DNA from: an uncultured Prevotella sp.
GTDB taxonomy: Bacteria; Bacteroidota; Bacteroidia; Bacteroidales; Bacteroidaceae
NCBI GenBank assembly: GCA_900317405.1
Contig: ONGP01000012.1
Coordinates: forward strand, 1-64,000
Reading direction: 5' to 3'
Length of the DNA stretch: 64,000 nt
Below the pieces are notes generated by a model. It searched no databases, was not told the origin of the DNA, and was given only the letters and a program-made list of their open reading frames with translations. Position numbers and translations under genes: made by a program. Positions 42,994-50,519 of this stretch are shown piece after piece. Numbering within the stretch: position 1 is the stretch's first letter; the number at the start of each line of letters is the position of its first letter.

Positions 42994-43679
42994 CCGACAA
43001 ACTCAACATCAATCAGTGGGCCGAGGAGGATCGTCCTCGTGAAAAGATGATCTCGCTGGGTGCTGAGGCACTTAGCAGCGCTGAGTTGTTGGCCATACTG
43101 ATTGGTTCTGGTTCGACCAAAGAGAGTGCTGTTGACCTAATGAAGCGCATACTGGCAGATTGCAACAATAGTCTGAACACACTGGGCAAAATGTCGGTTA
43201 ACGACCTATGCCAATATAACGGAGTAGGACCAGCAAAAGCAATCACAATACTGGCAGCCTGCGAACTGGGCAAACGTCGACAGATGGAAACGCCCGAAGA
43301 GCGTCCCGACTTAGGCACAGCCACTCGTATATACAACCATATGCGCCCCGTAATGCAAGACCTGGATGTGGAGGAATTCTGGGTATTGTTTTTGAACCAG
43401 CAATACCGACTTATTAAGAAACTGCGTATTGCCCGGGGCGGCATTACTGCAACAACAGTTGACATACGCCTCATTATCCGCGAGGCAGTGCTCTGCAACG
43501 CCACACAGCTGGTGGCGTGCCATAACCACCCATCGGGCGGTATAATGCCTGGCGACAAAGACGACAAACTAACCATCAGCATCATAAAAGCATGCCAGTT
43601 GATGGACATTCGCTTTGCCGACCACGTCATTGTTACCGATGGACACTATTACAGCTATCGCGAAGAAGGAAAATGCTAA
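42990..43679 (+). CDS. radC: RadC family JAB-domain protein
   Basis: The 229-residue protein has a helix-hairpin-helix-like N-terminal part (about 15-95, with LSSAELLAILIGSG and YNGVGPAKAITILAA) and a JAB/MPN metal-site domain (about 105-229). The metal motif is intact: VACHNHPSGGIMPGDKDD. The name RadC is historical; the family role in DNA repair is not supported by modern work and remains unknown. It is coupled to the upstream glycosyltransferase by ATGA. Confidence 0.93.
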   Translation: MTDKLNINQWAEEDRPREKMISLGAEALSSAELLAILIGSGSTKESAVDLMKRILADCNNSLNTLGKMSVNDLCQYNGVGPAKAITILAACELGKRRQMETPEERPDLGTATRIYNHMRPVMQDLDVEEFWVLFLNQQYRLIKKLRIARGGITATTVDIRLIIREAVLCNATQLVACHNHPSGGIMPGDKDDKLTISIIKACQLMDIRFADHVIVTDGHYYSYREEGKC

Positions 43680-43694
43680 CAAACAAATATAGTT

Positions 43695-44015
43695 ATGACA
43701 CAAGAAGAGAAGACACAGATAGAAGAGAGGATTGTAGACGTGCTAAAAACCGTATACGACCCTGAGATTCCCGTAAACATCTATGATCTGGGTATGATCT
43801 ACAAGATAGATGTACAGGACGACTCTAGCGTAGAGTTAGATATGACCTTTACTGCCCCCAACTGTCCTGCTGCCGACTTCATCCTTGAGGACGTCCGCAC
43901 CAAGGTGGAGAGTGTAGAAGGAGTAAAGGGTGCCAACGTAAATCTGGTGTTCGAACCCGCTTGGGATCAGAGCATGATGAGTGAAGAAGCAAGAGTAGAA
44001 CTTGGATTCGATTAA
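43695..44015 (+). CDS. MIP18/SufT-type iron-sulfur assembly factor
   Basis: The 106-residue DUF59-family protein has the typical DVLKTVYDPEIPVNIYDLGMIY at the start (only partly conserved residues matter: the DPE motif) and FTAPNCPAADFI with the conserved cysteine. Such proteins help mature Fe-S enzymes. It is 15 bp after radC and 1 bp before lpxH. Substrate proteins are not known; the Fe-S-rich KorAB is encoded further down the window. Confidence 0.9.
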   Translation: MTQEEKTQIEERIVDVLKTVYDPEIPVNIYDLGMIYKIDVQDDSSVELDMTFTAPNCPAADFILEDVRTKVESVEGVKGANVNLVFEPAWDQSMMSEEARVELGFD

Positions 44016-44016
44016 T

Positions 44017-44781
44017 ATGAAGAACGTCTATTTTCTTTCCGATGCCCACCTTGGGTCGCTAGCCATTCCTCATGGACGTATGCAGGAACGCCGATTGGTA
44101 CGTTTCCTCGATTCGATCAAGGAGAAAGCAGCCGCCATATATCTTCTTGGCGACATGTTCGACTTCTGGTATGAATATAAATATGTTGTACCCAAGGGTT
44201 TTACCCGATTTTTGGGCAAGCTGTCGGAACTAACCGACATGGGTGTAGAGGTGCACTACTTTACCGGCAACCACGACATCTGGGCCTATGAATATTTGGA
44301 AAAGGAGTGTGGTGTAATTCTGCACAAGAAGCCTGAGACCACCGAGATATACGGAAAGATGTTCTACCTGGCTCACGGCGACGGACTGGGCGATCCTAAC
44401 AAGAGTTTCAAACTTATCAAGAGCATCTTCCACAACAAGGCTTGTCAGTGGGCTTTCTCTGCCCTGCATCCACGTTGGGGTATGTGGTTCGGTCTAAACT
44501 GGGCTAAGCACAGTCGATTGAAGCGTCCTAACGGAGAAGAGCCTGCATACATGGGAGAAAGCCGCGAGCACCTGGTGCTCTACACAAAAAAGTACATACA
44601 ATACCACTCTAACGTAGACTACTTTATCTATGGTCACCGCCACATTGAGGTAGACTTGCAACTAACCAAAAAAGCACGCATGATAATACTAGGCGACTGG
44701 ATAACCCAGTTCTCATATGTAGTCTACGATGGTGAACACCTTCTGCTATCACAATACATCGAAGGCGAAAGCCAACCGTAA
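44017..44781 (+). CDS. lpxH: UDP-2,3-diacylglucosamine diphosphatase-like metallophosphoesterase
   Basis: Start chosen at MKNVYFLSDAHLGS, just after the previous stop; an upstream in-frame ATG at 44002 would overlap that gene. The 254-residue protein has calcineurin-type motifs: SDAHLGS, LGDMFDFWYEYK, FTGNHDIW, AHGDGLG and YGHRHIEV. This set and length fit LpxH, which releases UMP from UDP-diacylglucosamine to make lipid X in lipid A synthesis. Assignment to LpxH rather than a related phosphoesterase is likely but not proven. Confidence 0.85.
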   Translation: MKNVYFLSDAHLGSLAIPHGRMQERRLVRFLDSIKEKAAAIYLLGDMFDFWYEYKYVVPKGFTRFLGKLSELTDMGVEVHYFTGNHDIWAYEYLEKECGVILHKKPETTEIYGKMFYLAHGDGLGDPNKSFKLIKSIFHNKACQWAFSALHPRWGMWFGLNWAKHSRLKRPNGEEPAYMGESREHLVLYTKKYIQYHSNVDYFIYGHRHIEVDLQLTKKARMIILGDWITQFSYVVYDGEHLLLSQYIEGESQP

Positions 44782-44787
44782 TAAAGA

Positions 44788-45849
44788 TTATCCAAATGTC
44801 TTATAAAGGGTCGACATATTATGTCGGCCTTTCATTGTCTCCAGTATTTCATCCTCGGTTGATAGGTTGAAGTCGCCAGGTATGGTATTCTTAAGAGCTG
44901 CTGCTGCAAGAGAATAGTTGAGTTGCTTCTGCTTGTCATCAGGGAAAAGACTGATGGCATGCAGCCATCCACCCATAAAGGCATCGCCCACTCCAACCGG
45001 GTCTATCACATCGGGGATATCGATGATAGGCGCCTGAAGCAGTTTGCCCTCAGTCCAAAGCAACGCCGTAAGTGTGTGATGATTTGAACTAACGATATTG
45101 CGCATACCCATCATCCAGTGCTTCAGACGTGGATAATTAGCATGCAGTTCATCAAACCACTCGCCATACTCATCCATCTGCATCTTGAAGTTAGAATCTG
45201 TAGCAGTGAAAGGTGGTTGAGGATGCTGTGATAGCCAGTCGAACTCGATAGCATCGCCAAACATCATATCACATCGCGACAGCATACTACTCAACGTCTC
45301 ACGAGGCTGGGCACCTTCGTAATTCCATAGATTCTTACGGTAGTTAATATCGAAACAAACGGTAACACCTAGCTCATCAGCAATATCGAGAGCCTCGAAT
45401 GTTGCCTCGGCAGCTTGCGGCGAGATGGCCGCAGTGATACCCGACACATGGAAGTAGTCGCAATCTTTAAGTATCTCGCGCCATGGTATCATACCTGGTT
45501 TCAAATCGTAATAAGCAGAACCTGAACGGTCGTATATAACCTTGGCAGCACGCATACCGGCAGCAGGTTCGAAGTAGTATGTGCCTATGCGTTGTCCGCC
45601 ATAAAGCACATGACTTGTGTTTACACCCAACTGCGCAAGATTCATCGCGCCTGCATGCCCCACCGGAGTATCGGGTAATCGAGTGATATATGTTACATCT
45701 TCGCCCTGAGTGGCCAATGAAACGGCCACATTAGCTTCGCTGCCACCGTACTTACTTGTAAACAAGTCACCCTGAGTCAGTCGCAGTTGTCCAGGTTTAG
45801 AAAACCTGAGCAACAACTCGCCAAACGTTACTATCTTTTTCCCGTTCAT
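44788..45849 (-). CDS. PfkB-family sugar kinase (2-keto-3-deoxygluconate kinase-like)
   Basis: Start chosen at MNGKKIVTFGELLLRFSKPG; the longer frame begins inside the -7 promoter box at 45876. The 353-residue ribokinase-fold protein has TSKYGGSEANVAVSLATQGE (substrate lid) and the catalytic Asp with anion hole in IDPVGVGDAFMGGWLHA. The LLLRFSKPG opening and GGSEANVA resemble KDG kinases, which phosphorylate 2-keto-3-deoxygluconate in uronate breakdown. No uronate gene is adjacent, so the sugar is uncertain. Confidence 0.85.
   Translation of the reverse strand: MNGKKIVTFGELLLRFSKPGQLRLTQGDLFTSKYGGSEANVAVSLATQGEDVTYITRLPDTPVGHAGAMNLAQLGVNTSHVLYGGQRIGTYYFEPAAGMRAAKVIYDRSGSAYYDLKPGMIPWREILKDCDYFHVSGITAAISPQAAEATFEALDIADELGVTVCFDINYRKNLWNYEGAQPRETLSSMLSRCDMMFGDAIEFDWLSQHPQPPFTATDSNFKMQMDEYGEWFDELHANYPRLKHWMMGMRNIVSSNHHTLTALLWTEGKLLQAPIIDIPDVIDPVGVGDAFMGGWLHAISLFPDDKQKQLNYSLAAAALKNTIPGDFNLSTEDEILETMKGRHNMSTLYKTFG
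44805..44832. terminator. Hairpin inside the 3' end of the sugar kinase gene
   Basis: AAAGGGTCGACAT and ATGTCGGCCTTT pair around ATT with one bulge. It lies 24 bp past the lpxH stop but within the convergent kinase coding end. The T-tract is weak on both strands, so termination of the plus-strand transcript is plausible but unsure. Confidence 0.4.
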
Positions 45850-45875
45850 ACCTGTATATTCTCTTGTAATTTTGT

Positions 45876-45884
45876 GCAAAGATA
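45876..45884 (-). promoter_or_regulatory. Sugar kinase promoter (-7)
   Basis: On the minus strand TATCTTTGC is a full -7 match 27 bp before the chosen start. The -33 element is not clear. Confidence 0.6.
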
Positions 45885-45953
45885 CATATTTTAATTCAAA
45901 AAGACTTAATGTTACATTAATTTTTATATCTGTAAGATAATATAAGATTCCAT

Positions 45954-45987
45954 TTTGGAAAGATATGCAGAAAAGTATTACATTTGC
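45954..45987 (+). promoter_or_regulatory. Promoter of the small secreted hypothetical
   Basis: TTTG at 45954-45957, a 21-bp spacer, TACATTTGC at 45979-45987. The start codon is 24 bp on. Confidence 0.7.
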
Positions 45988-46010
45988 ACCGGTATTGAAA
46001 AAACTAAGCG

Positions 46011-46568
46011 ATGTATCGACTATTATTCATAGGCCTGTTTTTACTATGGAGTGTTGGGATGATGGCCCAACGCAAGCTGACGGTGGCCAGTTTAGAAACG
46101 AAGGTTCCACAACGAGACATAAAAGTGCGCGTAGACAACGGGGCTGAAATAACCACGCCTTGGAACGGAGAGTTTGAGGTGCCCGACAGTTTTAAACGAA
46201 TCGACTTCAGCCATCCTAAGTTTCAGCGACGATATGTGTTGCATAATGAAGTGAGGAGCGACACCATCTATCTGATTCCTATACTGCACGCCATCGACGA
46301 AGTGGTGATATACGGAAAGGACCGTCGCAAGGACTTAATGGCCAATATTATGCGACCAACCATACCTAAGGAACCAGAGTTGCCGCAGGTAGTACCAGCA
46401 GGCCCTGATGTCATTGCGCTATTGATGTGGACATGGGACAACACATTCGGCCCTAAGGTTGAAGCACGTCACAAACGCAAGCAGGCTCTGAAGAAAGTGC
46501 GCGCCCAGGAGCAGGAATATGAAGAAAAATGGGAGGCGCTAAAAGCACCTCCCAAGAAAAAAGAATGA
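46011..46568 (+). CDS. Secreted hypothetical protein with carboxypeptidase-regulatory-like beta region
   Basis: The 185-residue protein has a signal peptide (1-19, ending MMAQ). Its N-terminal half (about 20-105) has the look of a carboxypeptidase-regulatory-like or STN-type beta fold (KVRVDNGAEITTPWNGEFEV, then YLIPILHAIDEVVIYGK). The C-terminal half is strongly basic and helical (KVEARHKRKQALKKVRAQEQ). I do not recognise a function. The end of the coding sequence contains the hairpin that seems to terminate the convergent ackA transcript. Confidence 0.7.
   Translation: MYRLLFIGLFLLWSVGMMAQRKLTVASLETKVPQRDIKVRVDNGAEITTPWNGEFEVPDSFKRIDFSHPKFQRRYVLHNEVRSDTIYLIPILHAIDEVVIYGKDRRKDLMANIMRPTIPKEPELPQVVPAGPDVIALLMWTWDNTFGPKVEARHKRKQALKKVRAQEQEYEEKWEALKAPPKKKE
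46521..46553 (-). terminator. ackA terminator inside the convergent gene
   Basis: On the minus strand GGGAGGTGCT, loop TTT, AGCGCCTCCC (46531-46553, one wobble) is followed by ATTTTTCTTC. It lies 27 bp past the ackA stop and within the last codons of the 46011 gene. On the plus strand the same stem lacks a T-tract. Confidence 0.75.
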
Positions 46569-46580
46569 TACTGCTAATGT

Positions 46581-47774
46581 TTATTTCAGCAGATTCATTG
46601 TATCAGTTGCAATCATCAGCTCCTCATCGGTTGGGATAACAACTACCTTAACCTTTGAGTCGTCGGCTGAGATGATAGCCTCTTCGCCACGAACCTTGTT
46701 GCGCTCCTCATCGAATTTTACGCCCAGGAACTCAAGGCCCTCGCATACTGCAGAGCGCATAGAAACCTGATTCTCGCCTACACCGGCTGTGAAGACAATC
46801 ACATCAACACCACCCATAGCAGCAGCGTAAGCACCGATATACTTCTTAATACGATAGAAATACATCTGCTGAGCCAGTACAGCCTTAGGCTCACCAGCCT
46901 TAGCAGCGTTCTCTACGTCGCGCATATCGCTAGAACCACCAGTAATACCAGCAACACCGCTCTTCTTGTTGAGCAGGTTGCTCATACCATCAGCATCGAG
47001 ACCAAGCTTCTTCTCAAGGAAGGTTACTGCACCACCGTCGATATCGCCGGCACGAGTACCCATAACAAGTCCCTCCAGAGGAGTAAGACCCATTGAGGTA
47101 TCGATACACTTGCCATCCAGGACTGCTGCGATAGAGCCACCGTTACCGATGTGACAAGTAATCATCTTGGTTCCCTCAGCCTTCATGCCAAGGAACTCAA
47201 GTGCGCGTGCAGAAACATAGCGATGTGATGTTCCGTGGAATCCATAACGACGCACACCATACTTCTCGTAGAGATCGTAAGGAATAGCGTACATATAAGC
47301 TTTGGCTGGCATGGTCTGATGGAAGGCTGTGTCGAACACACCTACCTGAGGCAGGCCAGGCATAAGCTCCTTAACAGCGTTTACACCCTTCAAGTTGGCA
47401 GGGTTATGCAGTGGAGCCAGGTCAGAGCACTCCTCGAAGGTCTTCAGAACCTCGTCGTTAAGGATAACGCTCTTATTGAACTTCTCGCCACCATGCACCA
47501 TACGATGACCTACAGCGTCGATCTCGTCGAGACTCTTTATAACACCAATCTCAGGATCGGTAAGCAAAGAGAATATGAACTTAACGCCCTCGGTATGCTC
47601 GGGGATATCGTGCATAATCTGCTTCTTCTCGCCATTGGCCAACTTCACCTTAACAAAGGCATTGTCCAAGCCTACACGCTCAGCACCACCGCTGGTCATC
47701 ACACTCTTGTCGTCCATATTGTACAGAGCGTACTTGATAGACGACGAACCACAATTCAATACTAAAATCTTCAT
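46581..47774 (-). CDS. ackA: Acetate kinase
   Basis: AckA interconverts acetyl phosphate plus ADP with acetate plus ATP. The 397-residue ASKHA-fold protein has MKILVLNCGSSSIKYALYNM (phosphate 1), HRMVHGGEKF, FHGTSHRYVS, TCHIGNGGSIAAV and FTAGVGENQVSMR in the normal order. It is the last gene of a unit with pta, giving the Pta-AckA acetate pathway expected of a fermentative anaerobe. Confidence 0.98.
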   Translation of the reverse strand: MKILVLNCGSSSIKYALYNMDDKSVMTSGGAERVGLDNAFVKVKLANGEKKQIMHDIPEHTEGVKFIFSLLTDPEIGVIKSLDEIDAVGHRMVHGGEKFNKSVILNDEVLKTFEECSDLAPLHNPANLKGVNAVKELMPGLPQVGVFDTAFHQTMPAKAYMYAIPYDLYEKYGVRRYGFHGTSHRYVSARALEFLGMKAEGTKMITCHIGNGGSIAAVLDGKCIDTSMGLTPLEGLVMGTRAGDIDGGAVTFLEKKLGLDADGMSNLLNKKSGVAGITGGSSDMRDVENAAKAGEPKAVLAQQMYFYRIKKYIGAYAAAMGGVDVIVFTAGVGENQVSMRSAVCEGLEFLGVKFDEERNKVRGEEAIISADDSKVKVVVIPTDEELMIATDTMNLLK

Positions 47775-47777
47775 ATC

Positions 47778-47798
47778 TCTTAAATCTTAATTCTTAAT
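47778..47798 (-). repeat. Heptamer array after the pta stop
   Basis: In gene direction three heptads (ATTAAGA, ATTAAGA, TTTAAGA) begin on the last base of the pta stop codon and end 3 bp before the ackA ATG. They fill nearly the whole spacer. Confidence 0.75.
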
Positions 47799-48808
47799 TA
47801 TTTCTTTGCATCCATAGCCTGACAAGCAGTGATGGCAATCATGTAGTAGATATCATCGATAGAGCAACCACGTGACAGGTCGTTTACAGGACGTGCGATA
47901 CCCTGCAGAACTGGACCGATAGCGATAGCATCGCCCAGACGCTGAACCATCTTATAACCGATGTTTCCAACCTCGAGGTTAGGGAATACCAGTACATTGG
48001 CCTTACCAGCGATATCAGAACCAGGAGCCTTCTTGGCACCAACTGATGGAACCAGAGCTGCATCTGCCTGCAACTCACCATCAATCTTCAGTGTTGGGTC
48101 GAGTTCCTTAGCCAGACGAGTTGCCTCAACAACCTTGTCTACAACCTCGTGCTTAGCGCTACCCTTAGTAGAGAAGCTGAGCATAGCCACACGTGGATCC
48201 TTGAAACCTGCTACTGCCTTTGCCATCTGAGCTGTGCAGACAGCAATCTGTGAAAGCTGATTTGCATCAGGCATTGGTGTTACAGCAACGTCGGCAACTA
48301 CCAGAACGCCATCCTCACCATACTGCTTCTGCTTAGAGATGAGCAGCAGTCCACCGCTGACACAAGTGATACCAGGCTGGCACTTGATGATCTGCAGAGC
48401 AGGACGCAGTGTATCGCCTGTAGTTGACAGAGCTCCAGAAATCTGACCATCAGCACCCTCGGTCTTGATGATCATACATCCCAGGTACAGAGGATTCTTG
48501 ATAAGTTTACGAGCCTCCTCAATAGTCATACCCTTACTCTTGCGAATCTCAGCCAACTTCTCAGCCAGCTCTTCGCTCTTGTCGTAATTCTCTGGATCGA
48601 TAAGAGTAGCCTTACCAATGTTTGTGAGCCCCTTCTCCTTAGCCAGAGCCTCAACCTTAGCAGGATTACCAATCAGAATAATGTCTGCGAGCTCGTCGGC
48701 CAAAGCCTTGTCGGCTGCACAGAGTGTACGCTCCTCTTCTGCTTCAGGGAGTACGATGCGCTGCTTGTTACTCTTAGCACGCGCTACAATTGAACTTAAT
48801 AGATCCAT
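47798..48808 (-). CDS. pta: Phosphate acetyltransferase
   Basis: Pta converts acetyl-CoA and phosphate to acetyl phosphate. The 336-residue protein is the short single-domain form, lacking the N-terminal regulatory DRTGG region. Typical strings are RIVLPEAEEERTLCAADKAL, GADGQISGALSTTGDTLRPA, MLSFSTKGSAKHEVVDKV and GPVLQGIARPVNDLSRGCS. It precedes ackA by 23 bp. Confidence 0.97.
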   Translation of the reverse strand: MDLLSSIVARAKSNKQRIVLPEAEEERTLCAADKALADELADIILIGNPAKVEALAKEKGLTNIGKATLIDPENYDKSEELAEKLAEIRKSKGMTIEEARKLIKNPLYLGCMIIKTEGADGQISGALSTTGDTLRPALQIIKCQPGITCVSGGLLLISKQKQYGEDGVLVVADVAVTPMPDANQLSQIAVCTAQMAKAVAGFKDPRVAMLSFSTKGSAKHEVVDKVVEATRLAKELDPTLKIDGELQADAALVPSVGAKKAPGSDIAGKANVLVFPNLEVGNIGYKMVQRLGDAIAIGPVLQGIARPVNDLSRGCSIDDIYYMIAITACQAMDAKK

Positions 48809-48849
48809 AATTTGATTTGTTTTAAAAATGTTATATATATTATTCCTTT

Positions 48850-49629
48850 TTATTCTAATTCCTTTGTCAGTATGCTCTCCAGTTCCTCGGCCGAAAGACG
48901 CAATTTGAACTGTCCGCCTACGGCAACTGATATCGAACCCGTCTCCTCGGATACCACCACTGCCACAGCATCGCTCTCCTGCGATACGCCCATAGCTGCA
49001 CGATGTCGCAATCCCAACTCCTTAGGAATGTCCATATCGTGACTTACGGGCAAGATACAACCTGCAGCCCTGATACGTCTCTTGGAGATTATCATAGCAC
49101 CATCATGCAATGGAGAGTTCTTAAAGAAGATGTTCTCAATGAGTCGCTGATTGATGTTAGAGTCAATCTGATCGCCCGTAACGGCAATTTCGTCGAGAGG
49201 CATCGCACGCTCTATCACAATAAGCGCACCGACCTTGCCGCGACTCATATTCATCGATGCCATAACCACTGGCATAATAATCTCCTTAAGCGCTTTCTTT
49301 TCGTCTTCGTCGGCACTCTTTGCAGAGAACAACTTGGCGAATGCCCTCATACGACGATGCGCTCCTACATTATAAAGGAACTTGCGTATCTCGTCCTGGA
49401 AAAGCACTATGAGTGCGATTACACCCACGGCAACCAGCTTATCGAGTATCGAACCAAGAAGTTTCATCTCGACCACCTGCGACACAAACAGCCACGTAAC
49501 CACGAACACCAAAATGCCGATAAACACATTCAGCGAACGTGACTCACGCATAAGCCTGTAGATATAGTAGAGTATCAGCGCTACAAGCAGTATGTCGATA
49601 AAATCCTTAATTCCGAACTCGAAGAACAT
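48850..49629 (-). CDS. cdaA: Diadenylate cyclase CdaA (c-di-AMP synthase)
   Basis: The 259-residue protein has three N-terminal membrane helices (about 9-90) and a DAC catalytic domain (about 105-255). The catalytic motifs are intact: LHDGAMII (Asp176-Ala178) and GLRHRAAMG (Arg208-Arg210). It makes c-di-AMP from two ATP, a signal for turgor and envelope control. It is 2 bp after folP, a gene order common in this phylum. In Firmicutes the cyclase is next to ybbR and glmM; neither is here. Confidence 0.95.
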   Translation of the reverse strand: MFFEFGIKDFIDILLVALILYYIYRLMRESRSLNVFIGILVFVVTWLFVSQVVEMKLLGSILDKLVAVGVIALIVLFQDEIRKFLYNVGAHRRMRAFAKLFSAKSADEDEKKALKEIIMPVVMASMNMSRGKVGALIVIERAMPLDEIAVTGDQIDSNINQRLIENIFFKNSPLHDGAMIISKRRIRAAGCILPVSHDMDIPKELGLRHRAAMGVSQESDAVAVVVSEETGSISVAVGGQFKLRLSAEELESILTKELE

Positions 49630-49631
49630 TC

Positions 49632-50432
49632 TTATTTGACGATTTGACTATTTAACGATTGTACTATTCTGACGCATTCTACTGCTTGCTTCACATCGTG
49701 TACTCGCAGTATGTGAGCGCCCTTCATCAGCGAAACTGTGTTGAGCACTGTTGTGCCGTTCAGCGACTCCGTAGGAGTTGTACCTAACAATTTAAAGATC
49801 ATCGACTTGCGAGAGATTCCTACCAGCAGTGGCAGTTCCATCACGTGAAGTCGCTCCATCTCGTTCATTATTTCATAGTTCTGTTCCAGCGTCTTGCCGA
49901 ATCCGAAACCCGGATCAAGAATGATATCACATGCGCCAAAGTCGCGCAATTGCTGTACCTGCTGAGCAAAGTTCATCAACATCTTCTTGAGTGTGGGCTG
50001 CTGCGACATTAATATATAAGGTACGTGTAAACGACTAATCAAGCGATACATAGCCTCACAACCCTCGCTCACATCGTTTATGATGTCGGCACCAAACTCC
50101 TCAACTGTCATTCGAGCCACATCTGTACGGAAAGTATCAACCGAGATTATTGCATCGGGCAACTCACGACGGATGATGTTCAGGCCGAAACGCAAACGCT
50201 CCATCTCCTCAGCCTCGGAAACTTCAGTTCCGCCAGGACGGGTAGAGTATCCACCCACATCGATCATGCTGGCTCCTTCGTCTATTATCTGGTGACAGCG
50301 CTTAACAATTTCGTCCTCTGTCTGCACTCGACTACCAGCATAAAAGGAGTCGGGTGTGACATTCAGGATTCCCATCACCTGAGGGGTGCTGAGATCTATT
50401 AATTTGCCCCGAATTTGAATCGTATTACTCAT
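49632..50432 (-). CDS. folP: Dihydropteroate synthase
   Basis: FolP joins p-aminobenzoate to dihydropterin pyrophosphate in folate synthesis. Start set at MSNTIQIRGK (266 residues) because the longer frame starts inside a possible -7 promoter box. The TIM barrel shows VMGILNVTPDSF, GASMIDVGGYSTRPGG, ISVDTFRTDVA, INDVSEG and DIILDPGFGFGKTLEQN. The final residues (about SLNSQIVK) are encoded by an octamer array. Confidence 0.96.
   Translation of the reverse strand: MSNTIQIRGKLIDLSTPQVMGILNVTPDSFYAGSRVQTEDEIVKRCHQIIDEGASMIDVGGYSTRPGGTEVSEAEEMERLRFGLNIIRRELPDAIISVDTFRTDVARMTVEEFGADIINDVSEGCEAMYRLISRLHVPYILMSQQPTLKKMLMNFAQQVQQLRDFGACDIILDPGFGFGKTLEQNYEIMNEMERLHVMELPLLVGISRKSMIFKLLGTTPTESLNGTTVLNTVSLMKGAHILRVHDVKQAVECVRIVQSLNSQIVK
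49634..49665 (-). repeat. Octamer array forming the folP 3' end
   Basis: On the plus strand ATTTGACG, ATTTGACT, ATTTAACG and ATTGTACT stand in 8-bp register. In the folP direction they encode the C-terminal residues and supply the T of the stop codon. Confidence 0.75.
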
Positions 50433-50440
50433 ATCGCCCA

Positions 50441-50448
50441 CAAAGATA
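50441..50448 (-). promoter_or_regulatory. Possible folP promoter (-7)
   Basis: On the minus strand TATCTTTG(T) lies only 8 bp before the chosen folP ATG, so the mRNA would be leaderless or nearly so. No -33 element was found. Confidence 0.35.
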
Positions 50449-50491
50449 CACATTTTTTTTGGATTAAGAATCTTGAATTAAGAAATTTCAC

Positions 50492-50500
50492 TATCTTTGC
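50492..50500 (+). promoter_or_regulatory. murF promoter (-7)
   Basis: TATCTTTGC lies 19 bp before the murF ATG. It fits the -7 consensus. The -33 region is unclear. It rules out the longer murF frame that begins at 50415. Confidence 0.6.
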
Positions 50501-50519
50501 ACCAAAATTCACGAAGTTT

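Noticed and set aside
42990..43679. RadC as a mobile-element marker
   Set aside because: RadC-like genes occur on islands, but here the gene is overlapped by a chromosomal glycosyltransferase and followed by housekeeping genes, with no integrase or att-like repeats.
44002..44016. Longer N-terminus for LpxH
   Set aside because: It overlaps the previous gene, and the fold begins directly at MKNVYFLSDAH.
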